Source: Cylindrobasidium torrendii FP15055 ss-10 (lineage: Eukaryota > Basidiomycota > Agaricomycetes > Agaricales > Physalacriaceae). From it: DNA of 22,461 nucleotides. The translations under genes were made by a program, and so were the position numbers. Shown here in pieces: positions 1 through 8,870 of this stretch (its first letter is position 1; each line of letters opens with the position of its first letter). Location: assembly GCA_000934385.1 (NCBI GenBank), contig KN880766.1:1-22461 (forward strand), written 5' to 3'. The notes under the pieces are model-generated. The model made no database searches, was not told the DNA's origin, and saw only the letters and a program-made list of their open reading frames with translations.

Positions 1-505
1 ATACGTCAGACAAATAAGGCGCTGGGAACTCGAAGTTGGTGACGCACAGGGCCATTGTGAGCTGTCCTTGTAGATTTGCAACCTCCCGACGAAGCTCCTC
101 ATTCTCGCGAAGAATTGCCTGTACTTGTGCTGGAGGAATATGTCGATAATCAGCATCTTGACTTGACGCGCTTGCAAGACTTGTTGAGCGCATGTGCTGG
201 GGTATACGGATGCCCGGTGACGAGTTCCGGCTCAGAGGCGATGAGTTTCGAGTTGGTGGATGGCTAAGTAGTAGACCATTTGGCGGCCGTGTCCGACCAC
301 GATGAAAGGCAAGGCCGGTTACACTGCTTGCCGGTGAAGCAGACATTGATGAATACGGCGGGGTTGCACCTGGGCCAGATGTGTAGCCATAGTCGGAGTA
401 CATATCCTCGATGTCCTCAGCCAGCGTATTCTGTGAGACCGCAAACTCGGAGAGGTCATCGTAATTTTCATCGTCATTGAGAGAAATGATGTTGCCGTAT
501 TCCAT
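1..505 (-). CDS. Unknown protein, N-terminal part, probably carried by the transposon (runs off left edge)
   Basis: Reading the minus strand from an ATG at 505-503, the frame stays open for 168 codons to the window edge. I translated it throughout and found no stop. It starts MEYGNIISLNDDENYDDL, an acidic stretch. A long Ser/Pro/Arg-rich, probably disordered region follows (about residues 45-125). A short heptad-like helix with the motif ENEELRREVANLQGQL sits near residues 140-155. It starts 63 bp downstream of the transposase stop on the same strand, so it looks like a second gene of the same element. I do not recognise the family. The start is the first ATG after the transposase. The rest of the gene, including any introns, is outside the window. 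Confidence 0.7.
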   Translation of the reverse strand, partial: MEYGNIISLNDDENYDDLSEFAVSQNTLAEDIEDMYSDYGYTSGPGATPPYSSMSASPASSVTGLAFHRGRTRPPNGLLLSHPPTRNSSPLSRNSSPGIRIPQHMRSTSLASASSQDADYRHIPPAQVQAILRENEELRREVANLQGQLTMALCVTNFEFPAPYLSDV

Positions 506-568
506 GATCGTGGTAGAAGGCAAGGACAAAGAAATACAATTTCCCACGGTATATATTAGTAATATGCA

Positions 569-3500
569 TTAGTCAGCATCCTCATCGTCGCTTTCCTCAG
601 TATCTAATTGAGACATAACTGCATCCCCCGGACGTCTTGATATATACCAGCGATTTCCTTCAGTCCCATCGTGATTCCTTGTACCATACTGGTAGTCTGG
701 AGCCATTATAACTGAAGAAAAAATGTCATGGGCGTCCATGCACACAAGTCCAGCATCACCAATATGAGCAGCCGTCCAATATTGCCCATACGATGCGGCA
801 AGAATATCCTTGTTAGGGAAGTCAAGGAGACAAAGCACCGCAAGGCTGTGTAGTTCGCCCGCAGGTTGATCGCGGCGGGCTTGGGTGCGAACGAAGTAAA
901 GAACTTCGCCCACTCGTTCTTGCCCATTGTAATTGCACTGAGAATATAATGTTAAGACAAGAGAAAATGAAGCTAATGACTGTGACTCACAAGTACACAG
1001 CGTGCTCGTCGCACTGGCCGATTTTGCACCATCGATTCCTTCCAGTACGTCCGAGCAACTTGCCCAGAAGGTAGATAAAGATGTGACCATCGGCGGAGCC
1101 GGTCGATTTGCGGATTTAGCCCCTTTGAAGTAAAATAACCTTGAATGGCTGCTAGTTCGCATGCACGTAGAGTTGTGGGAGAGCGCTCGATTCCTGCAAG
1201 CATGTAGCCACTCCCAATGGATATGCGGGTACGTAGATTCGGTTTTGGAGGCATAAGATGTGGGAGGAGATTATATAGGCTGTTTGTCTGGCAGCGTCGT
1301 GTCCCCCGGGCCTCAAAATTTGCAAACATGTTCCCGGGTTGTGACATCTCCATTCCCAAGCTCCCAATGGCTCGTTCTACTGGCCACTGCGAGTACACGA
1401 TACCAGGGCCAATGAGTTCAACGTCGAATGGGAAGTGGGATCCAGTGTGGATGCTAGGGCGCACAAAATGGATGCGATCAGACCGACGCTGGACGTAGAG
1501 CTCCTCGAAACCGTCAGAGAACTGTGTCATGAGTGCATGCGCCTCCAGAAGATCATCAGGTGAAATTTCGACCTGCATGAGTATATGAAAAGCACGGACA
1601 ACTTGACAGTAGTTCTTCCAGTAAGGATCGGGAAGAACACCGTAGAGAAGGGCAGGACCGATGCCAAAAAAATAAATAAGGAATTCCCATGCTTTGTAGC
1701 CACTATTGATTTTTTCTGCGGGGTTTCGAGGTGGTCGGTCAAATGAGCTTGGGATAAATGGAGTGACGTTGGCGACTGCCTCGCCGTGTTGCTTCCAGAC
1801 GTCGCCAGTTAACACAGCCCATGGCCAGTCTTTTGGATCATCGTCTTTTGCATGAGTAAAGGTACCACGCCAGAGAGGGATGAGAAGATCAGGGATATTT
1901 AGCGCGGGAAGGTGCATAATATCCAGAGGGAATATGTTAGGGATACCAAGACGATGTTTCCGTGGAAGGGCACTAAAGATAGTGGGACCCACAATGCCGG
2001 TCTGAAGACGATTTCGATGATAGTCGGCCTGGTCCCGCGACCTCATCACAAGCCGTAGTTCTTCAAGGTATCGTTTCTCGCGATCATCTTCAGAAAAAGA
2101 CTGCAACAAGTCGTTGAGATCAACGTCGTCATGAGCACTTCCAGGAACATCGTAATTGTCTGGCTTCTGGCGCATAGGATAATACTGTGAACCACCCTCC
2201 TTTCGACGCCCGGGAATAGGGCAGCGTCGTCGACAGTGCATTCTGCCCTGGTGTCCCACCTGGCCACTAATTGCGGCCATAGCGGGACCGTCTGCAGTCA
2301 CAAGCGCAAGGAAAGGATGAGATACAAAAAGTGTCCTAGTATCGGCACGCCAAATCTTGAGGCCGTCATTCTGCAGTGCACACAGGTGGTAGAGACCAGG
2401 AAACAGGAAGCTGTCAAGCCGTTTGGGCTTATTCGGCCCGGGAATAAAGCCGCCTGACAGAGATGAATAACTCGAAAGTACTCTTGTGTAAATGGGAGAC
2501 ATACCAGGAAGTACATAGCGCTTTTTATATCGCTTGTCAGGTGCAACATCGAGTATAACCCATATGTACACCCAACACTCTGAGACCTTGCTCCGATAAA
2601 GCTGAGCTCCGTCAATCAAAAGAACAAGAACCATGTCTTTGTCGCGAATATTCTTGAGATCTACCGCTTTCAGGTACTCGAGGCCCGAAAAGAAATCAGT
2701 GAATTTCGATGTACGCGGACGAGGGTTTCCAGCGTCATCTGTCTGATCAAGCTCATCCAACAACTTCTCTGTCAGATCATTTCGATACTGCATAAGTCGA
2801 GCTCCATCTGGTGTTCGCCACATTGCCTGCAGCTGGGGTGCAAGCAGTAGGGTGACAAAACGCTTTCGAGGTGTCTTTCCGTCACTCTGATAGCGTTGCT
2901 CCCCACAGAGCGGACAGGTTAGACGAGAAGAAAGAGGACCCGTGAAAGCAACACAGGAATTCCAACACATGTCGCGGTATACGGGTCGAACACCCGTCAG
3001 CTCCTCGACAGTCTTCTTGACTTTGTAGAATGAAAGGATATTACAATCTCGAAAGCGCCGCATGATGGCGGTACGGGCAGCATTATAGACTGCCTCGGCA
3101 GCGTTGTCAATTGCGAGGTAGAGTTCAATCGACAGATGGAGGTCAGGATTGTCTTCAACGGTACATTCCTCGGTGGGGGGATTTTCGATGAAATCCAGAG
3201 TGTCTTCGTCGAGTGGCTCCAGCGTACTGCGCAGAGTGGCTGTCTTCAACGCATCAATAAACTCTTGGCTGAGCTTCAGATCCTCCAGAATAGGAATAAT
3301 ATCCTCTTCATCGTCTAGTGGACCCTCGTCTTCATTTCCTGCAGCGGCAGCCTGCTGTCGCGCAGCTTCTTCACGCTCACGGCGAGCAGTCGCAACAGCT
3401 TCAGACGCCAGGCGCGCTGCCTCGCGTGCTTCCTGGAATGCAGCCTCCTCCTCAAATCCAGCTCCGGATAACTTCTCGAGCTCTCGGCGTGCAGCTACAT

Positions 3501-3798
3501 CAGCGGCAGTGGCACGCTGTGCATCGATTTGAGCCTGTGTCAAATTTTGCATGGTGTTGTTGTCGGCAGGTGGACCATCTCCCTGGTTTGGATCGCCACT
3601 ACCAGCTTCGCCTTCAAGATCAGATTGGGGGGATGGAATAGGTGATGGTGGCTGCGGAAGTAGGCGCGCACGAGCCTCGGCTGCACGACGAGAATCTGCA
3701 CGTAGATGTAGGTTACGCGTGGAGGTTGCCCTGATGTATCTGCCTTCGCACAGAGAGCATTGGCACCAGTCGTATCCGGGTCTCATGTTGTCTGCCAT
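569..3798 (-). CDS. CACTA-superfamily (Tnp2/Plavaka-like) transposase, two exons
   Basis: Exon 1 is 3798..991 and exon 2 is 937..569. The 53-bp intron (990..938) has GTGAGT and CAG ends and joins in phase 0. The product is 1058 aa. Near the N-terminus is a short Cys cluster (CQCSLCEG), then a Glu/Ala/Arg-rich helical region (about 75-165). A C-x3-C-x12-C-x2-C zinc-binding motif lies at residues 278-298. The catalytic core has LIDGAQLY with D396 and TADGPAM with D503, followed by GQVGHQG and a Cys-rich turn, as in basidiomycete Tnp2/Plavaka transposases. Further conserved blocks are SFDRPPRNPAEK, GYKAWEF and YSQWPVERAIGSLG. The tail is acidic. The frame is unbroken, so the element may be recent or active. 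The family call comes from remembered motifs, not a search. I did not pin down the catalytic Glu. Confidence 0.85.
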
Positions 3799-3932
3799 GG
3801 TGTGTGTAAAAGTGTGGTATTAGATGCCAGCAGCAGTCGTAACTTGTCTGGGACTGTTGGTGGTGAGAAAGCACAATCACTAGATGATCGGCACCATCAC
3901 GAAAATCGTCGGCACTTTGGCTATTTCTGCCG

Positions 3933-3990
3933 GAGCCACGTGCACCCTCGACGCTGTTTTCAAAAACAGCGTCGAGGGTGCACGTGGCTC
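3933..3990. repeat. Perfect 28-bp inverted repeat with 2-nt spacer (hairpin)
   Basis: Bases 3933-3960 are the exact reverse complement of 3963-3990, separated only by CA at 3961-3962. The arms begin GAGCCACGTG and end in four T/A pairs at the loop, so each contains a CACGTG E-box. The flanking bases do not pair. It lies 135 bp upstream of the transposase ATG. It could be a subterminal structure of the transposon, a transposase or regulator binding site, or a separate fold-back insertion. Confidence 0.95.
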
Positions 3991-4757
3991 TGATTATTCA
4001 GAGTCTTAGATCAGAGACGCGGGTGTTTCGTGATAATACCAGACAGTGTTATATTGCATGGATATGTCTCATTATGTATGTATGTCTAGATATGAATTGT
4101 GTCGTTTCTTACTGGGGTTAACCTACCAGTTCTGTACAGAGGAGCTCAGCAAAGGCCCGTTACCCTCGCAAAATTAATACCTAAAAAAAGCAAGAAATTA
4201 ATGCGGACACACGAAGTGACTCTGATATCCCAAAGATTGGAAAGTCGACTTTCTGTTGATGGCATACACGGAATCCCCTAGTAAAAGGCGAGGGGATTGT
4301 CTGCTTGTAAATCACCAGGTCGACATTGGTTAAGTGTGAACCTCTTGGGCTACAGTCAAAATGAATGTATTTGGATTGGCCCCGGATGCAGGGTCCTTCC
4401 CGATCTGATCATCTGGCGGCCAGCCCACTCGGCGCCTTACCCTCTCATCCAGTATGGTGGGTTTGAAGTATGTCGTGCAGTGTAAGAGAAATATTGGGCT
4501 TCATCTTAATACAAGGGGCATGCACATTTCTCCTCTACCGACCTCAAGCGGCAAGTTCAAACCCTCGCAGATACGGAACTTGTGACTGGGGTCGAGTTTG
4601 TAATCACAATGGAAGTGTAGTCACGTTCAACGGTGCCGGTCGAGTCAATCGCAATCCATGTCCCGGCATCACACGTGATTGCAGCGCCCCCGCCAGCAAT
4701 GTCGGAAGCAACTGTCATTTCGTAAATTTTGATCCAGTACTCTTCGTTCTGACCACC
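3991..4757. other. Intergenic; no gene found
   Basis: No coding region is supported here. There is a small 7-bp-arm stem (AATCCCC/GGGGATT, about 4271-4298) and a short TATG microrepeat near 4074-4085. The plus-strand frame of the next gene stays open back to an ATG at 4470, so a longer N-terminus of that gene cannot be excluded. Nothing in the extra residues looks conserved. Confidence 0.5.
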
Positions 4758-6105
4758 ATGTCGTATCATGAAAAAGAAGATCATCCGGCTGTCGACCGTA
4801 TTCGCGCTACTTTGGAACTCGAGTCATTCACCAGCGGCACTTGCTGCGTAAATAAAAATTCTTTGAGTCTTTACTACCGCTCGAATCAGACAGATAAGTT
4901 CGTTACCACAGCTCCCCACTGGCATTCAAACTCTGAATTTTCACTCATAGAAAGGCCGACGTCCTGAACTTGGCCCATGCCACGCCTGACGAACTTGAGA
5001 GCCTGATTTCAGCTTTCGCTGCTTTACCCTCCGGGCGTGGATCCCAGGCTGGGAAGGACGAGAGTTACCACAAGCCGCTGGAACTCGATGTCGCCCAATT
5101 CTCTATTCCATTCGACCTCAGTGAGACAGGCATTCTGAACAAAATCCAGCACGATCTTGTGGATACTCGCGACACTCTTCGAAGTTCTATCAGGACTGAA
5201 CTGTGCAAACTTGAAATCTATGGTTGGTATCACTTTCTCAAGCGTGCAATTTTGTAATCTAACTTTTTCCAGACAAAGGATCCCTTTCCAAAGCGCAAGA
5301 AGTCACACCCACTGATACAACTATGTTCGGCTCTCTTGTCATTATTCTTCCCATCATGCACGAGGGTGGCAACCTCCTCCTTTTTGAAGGCGTCGAACAA
5401 TGGGATTTCGACGCTCCTTCTATACTGCAGAAGAGCACCCCCGATGCACCATCGATCGCCTGGGTTGCTTTCCACAGCAACGTATCGCACGAAGTTCTTC
5501 CCATCACATCAGGCGTTCGCGTCACCCTCACATTCAACTTGTACTTGAAGGATATCGATAATGCGAAAGAGACCATCCTCTCTAGCGATGCAAATATGAA
5601 GTTTGCTGCACTCACAGACAGCCTTGAAGAGCTTGTTGACGCTCACGACGACGAACATCTGTTTGCGTTCGGCCTCGCACATCTGTATCCTATCGTCAAA
5701 GACCAGGCGGGATACCGAATCCAAGAGCTCAAGCAACATCTCAAAGGCAACGATGCCCTAGTGTTCGCCGCATGTCGGGAACTCGGCTTGGACGTATCTG
5801 TCAAGGTCTGGTACCCAGAATACGAGGACTCTGGGTATCTCAGTGCAGAGGTCTGCAAAGTCCCGTCTGGGTCAGAATTGCTGGAGCGTCCAGTGCTTTA
5901 CGAAAGAATGTACCGTATCGACGAGGACGTGCCGACGACTTGGGTCACTCCCGATACGCGGAATACAACAGCGAGGACGCAGTATGTCGACTACGAACAT
6001 TCGAACGTCGTGTCGGGTTTGTATGGAAGTGTGTGCATCATAGCATGCCGAAGACTCCCAGCATCAGCATGGAGGCGTAATAGGCAGGATTTTTACAGAT
6101 ACTGA
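4758..6105 (+). CDS. 2-oxoglutarate/Fe(II) dioxygenase-fold protein with lost HxD metal motif
   Basis: Exons are 4758-4897, 4951-5222 and 5273-6105, giving 414 aa. The introns are 53 and 50 bp with GT-AG ends and a CTAAC branch site in the second. The start is an ACCACCATG context ATG, and its N-terminus (SFTSGTC...LSLYY) fits the family. The family is the fungal prolyl-4-hydroxylase-like dioxygenases, with blocks LEIYDKGS, MFGSLVIILP, MHEGGNLLL and a C-terminal half with HLYPI and LKGNDALVF. H210 (in SHEVLP) and R220 (in SGVRVTLT) match the distal iron ligand and the 2-oxoglutarate-binding Arg. At the place of the usual KAHxDTP the protein reads KAQEVTP (residues 144-150), so the first His and the Asp are replaced by Q146 and V148. 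Without them normal iron binding is unlikely. It may be catalytically dead or an early pseudogene. No signal peptide is seen. Confidence 0.8.
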
Positions 6106-6873
6106 GGTTACTGGTAGAATTCTTTACCGAGTACAACTTACGCTTGCCAGATGAATCATTTCTTGACATCGCTCTTCTTATCGTACATGAGAGCAGTGCC
6201 ATTTCGACGCACCATCTACAGAGAATGATGTAAAGTCCTTCCGTCAAATTAGACGTGTGTGGCATCCTCACCTCCGAGAACACTAACACCATTGGCGAAA
6301 TAAAAACGCGGTGGAGATTGTCCAGTCTGAGGCGGAAACACAGCAGGTCCACGAGATCAAAGCGGACGACGGTACCAGCGAGCGCCGAGGACTCGAGTTA
6401 CTTCCTTGACTGAGAATGAAGGCAGGTCATCTTCACAGAAGCAATGAGATTTCGAGGACGCTGTATGGGAATGTGCACATGAATCTGCCCACGATGTTGT
6501 TGGACCGTTTGTACTGTCTACAAGCGGTACTCAATGGAAGTTCGCTACGAGGGCAGAAATTGGACAGAAAGCACCTGCGTAACACGCTTACCCAGCCCAT
6601 ACTAGTCACATTGGCATTCGGCACACGGTGATCACAATGAACCCATGTATGAGACTGTATAACAGAAACGTAACATGACAGCCTGCATAAACTGACTATA
6701 ATCACATTAAACTTCTCTTGAATAGTATTAGACGCGTGACTAGGTGAACAGCAAGTAGCGTCGTGATATGGTGAATAAATAGTACCGTGACAAGTCGAAC
6801 TGTGAGACGTACTTTCATTAAACACTGTCCTCGTTCCTCGAAGCTTGAGTCACTGAATAAATGCATTGGCTGA
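6106..6873. other. Gene-poor stretch, possible decayed coding remnant at its start
   Basis: No gene is supported. Directly after the dioxygenase stop, a TTTTTACAG acceptor-like site at about 6091-6099 is followed by an open frame (about 6100-6234) reading ILRLLVEFFTEYNLRLPDE and ending in TAA. It could be a relic exon, but no donor keeps the upstream frame sensible. The remainder is AT-richer and holds only short unconvincing frames. Confidence 0.4.
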
Positions 6874-6881
6874 TTCCTACG

Positions 6882-7121
6882 AGGACCCCGGTTTAAGCTT
6901 ATAGAGCTTTGTCGGACGTGGCGGACGGGTATTTGGACGCTGTACGCCAGATTTGCCGTAAAACGAACCTAAAACGCATGCTGGGCTCAAAATGTCTGTT
7001 GAAATGGGGGCCGTCGACTTTTGTCGGGCGTAGTGTCATGGAAGTCGATATGTGTAAGGACAAAACGGACAAACCGCCACCAAATTTCCGACAATGCTCT
7101 ATAAGCTTAAACCGGGGTCCT
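6882..7121. mobile_element. 240-bp non-autonomous DNA transposon (MITE), hAT-like by 8-bp target duplication
   Basis: The ends form a 35-bp terminal inverted repeat (6882-6916 against 7087-7121) with one mismatch; the tips are AGGACCCCGG and CCGGGGTCCT. The element is flanked by an exact 8-bp direct repeat TTCCTACG at 6874-6881 and 7122-7129. An 8-bp duplication is typical of hAT elements. Because both copies are followed by A, a 9-bp duplication as in Mutator-like elements is possible but makes the repeat tips asymmetric. No transposase is encoded inside, so mobilisation would need an autonomous relative elsewhere. Confidence 0.9.
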
Positions 7122-7136
7122 TTCCTACGACGCCCA

Positions 7137-7166
7137 GTTGACGAACACTGAGTTGACGAACACTGA
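7137..7166. repeat. Two exact tandem copies of a 15-bp unit
   Basis: The unit GTTGACGAACACTGA occurs at 7137-7151 and 7152-7166 back to back. It begins 7 bp after the target duplication of the short transposon and lies about 270 bp upstream of the secreted-protein gene. Function is unknown. It may be a replication-slippage product or a repeated protein-binding site. Confidence 0.85.
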
Positions 7167-7390
7167 ATTCCACAGTCCCAGGGTTCCATTCCGGCGTAGC
7201 GCAACACCGGACGCCGTGCTCTCAAAGAAAAGAATTATGCATTGGATTGATTCGTTTGCTTCGCTCACAGTCAGACACAGTCAGAGATGGGACTCGAGTG
7301 CCGGCGAACGAAGGATCGCAGACCTGGGCGCCATTCTCTCTGTCACTGAGCAAGATCTTGAAGAGCCTATCAAGGCCAAAGAGCAGAGCC

Positions 7391-7398
7391 TTTAAAAG
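7391..7398 (+). promoter_or_regulatory. Probable TATA-like element of the secreted-protein gene
   Basis: TTTAAAAG sits 37 bp before the ATG at 7435. The 5' leader would be short, which is acceptable for fungal genes. Only sequence resemblance supports this. Confidence 0.4.
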
Positions 7399-7434
7399 CC
7401 ACACCGAATCGACTTGAGTGTCCTCAACAACACA

Positions 7435-8531
7435 ATGTTCTCTGCAGGTGAAAAGCACTCCAAATTTTCTCACCAATCTGTCAAGCTAACTCGCGTTCTT
7501 CAGCTCTGGGTTTCGCACTCTTCTTCTTCTCAGCCTTTCTCCTTGGCGGCGTCGGCGCTCAAACCGATGGTGAGCCCTCCAACCAGTGCTTTTGGCCTAC
7601 ATGCTGAGAAGTATAGTCGCTCCAATCCCTGCTCTCACGCTCCCCGGGGCGGCATGGATCTGGACTGGCGAAGGTCCCAACATCCCTGGCCCTCGCGCCT
7701 TCCGCAAGCACATCCCCGCAGGCAAGGCCCGGGCAGTCTGCCTCACAATCGCCATTGCATGGTATACCAACTCCCCCATTTCAGTAGCCTCAGCTGACCA
7801 CCGCGCCCAGCGACGATGCCTATACACTCTGGGTCAACGGCAAATGGATCGGCGACAACATTCGCAAAGGTGGTGACCCCGGCGGCTCTGCCTTCCGCGA
7901 GCTCGACATCTACAGCATCGCACTCAGCAACACGAACAATGTCATTGCAGTAAACGCAACAAACGTGATCAACGTCGACGGCCTCATCGCCACTGCCGTC
8001 GTTTCCTATGCCGATGGCTCTCAGACCGTATTCACCACCGACGCTAGCTGGCTGACTGCAGGCTCTGCTGCTCCGCCGAGTGGATTCCAGGAGGTTGGAT
8101 TCAACGACAAGAGCTGGAGCGCAGCGGCGATGCTTGGCGGGATCGACACTGCGCCTTGGGCGCCGCTGAGGTTCGGTCCTGTCCCCACGCGTGGAAACTG
8201 CCCCGCTGGGGGCCCGCATATCATTCCTCTGCCTCATTGCCCGTCGCTCCCGCCTCTCATCCTCCCTCCAGGAGGCCAGTCCCCGTACTGGGAAATCCGC
8301 AACACCATCGACTGCGAAATTCGCCGTCTCGAAGAGGCACTATGGTTGTGCCAGAAGGAGAAGCAAGGTGTTATCGACCAACTTGTTATTATTATCCAGC
8401 AGATTGGCTCGTTTGGAGGCGGAGGAGGCAAGGGACAGTTCTGCCAGCTGCTGAACTGCGAACAGCAGGGCGGAGGGGGCATTGTCTTCGGCAACGGAGG
8501 AACTACTATTCTGCACGAACAGGTGGATTAG
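7435..8531 (+). CDS. Secreted protein with galactose-binding-like domain and coiled-coil, Gly-rich tail
   Basis: Exons are 7435-7447, 7504-7569, 7617-7761 and 7811-8531 (314 aa). The introns are 56, 47 and 49 bp with GT-AG ends, and the first has a CTAAC branch site. A signal peptide covers about residues 1-24, with cleavage probably near GVGA-QTD. The next ~170 residues resemble the beta-sandwich carbohydrate-binding domain found at the N-terminus of alpha-L-rhamnosidases: AAWIWTGEG, DDAYTLWVNGKWIG, and a closing FNDKSWSAA...APWAPLRFG. A Pro-rich linker follows. Then comes an amphipathic helix with heptad-like spacing (IDCEIRRLEEALWLCQKEK) and a Gly-rich C-terminus. Six cysteines lie after the first domain, suggesting disulphides or oligomers. 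No catalytic module is present, so it may be a lectin-like or cell-wall protein. The domain call is from remembered motifs. Confidence 0.8.
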
Positions 8532-8870
8532 GCATGGCTCGTTTTCTTCTCTACGTCCGCAACAACTATTAGTGTGATTTGAATATTAACAATTGAACTC
8601 TTACTTGTAACAAGTGCCAATGAAATGTCTTTCGCGAATTCACAGACCACAGCGCCTTCAACATGCAATGGTCGGCTCTGTTGAACATGAATGAAAGTTC
8701 AGAGCCTCTGAGCATGTGTACCACGTCGGCGCAGGATAGAACGGCGCAGGTCAGTACGGACTGTTCAAACGTTCACATGTGTCGAGACGTGCAAATGGTT
8801 CCTTCGTTCGTTAATCGTAATGTCATTACTTAATTGCGTGCGCTGCAAAACTAAGCAGCCGTAGCAATCA
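8532..8870. other. Convergent intergenic region; no gene found
   Basis: This holds the 3' ends of the secreted-protein gene (plus) and the next gene (minus). I see no coding frame, RNA gene or strong terminator structure. Confidence 0.6.

Larger units (their letters stand above)
1..4048 (-). mobile_element. Part of a CACTA/Plavaka-type DNA transposon, left end outside the window
   Basis: The transposase gene, its tandem downstream gene and the hairpin upstream of the transposase start make one block. No second terminal repeat can be compared because the other end lies beyond base 1. A candidate right end is CAGTG at 4044-4048, which read inward is CACTG, the kind of terminus CACTA elements carry. 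This boundary is a guess. Direct evidence is the transposase alone. Confidence 0.4.

Noticed and set aside
3149..3823. Plus-strand frames rich in Ser, Arg and Ala opposite the transposase N-terminus
   Set aside because: They are antisense shadows of the Glu/Ala/Arg-rich coding region; composition follows from that strand.
4549..4570. GTTCAAACC resembling a tRNA B box
   Set aside because: The flanking bases do not form a T stem and no A box or acceptor stem fits.
4557..4784. Minus-strand 75-codon frame with beta-strand-like composition
   Set aside because: It overlaps the start of the dioxygenase gene, has no extension or splice partners, and I recognise no domain in it.
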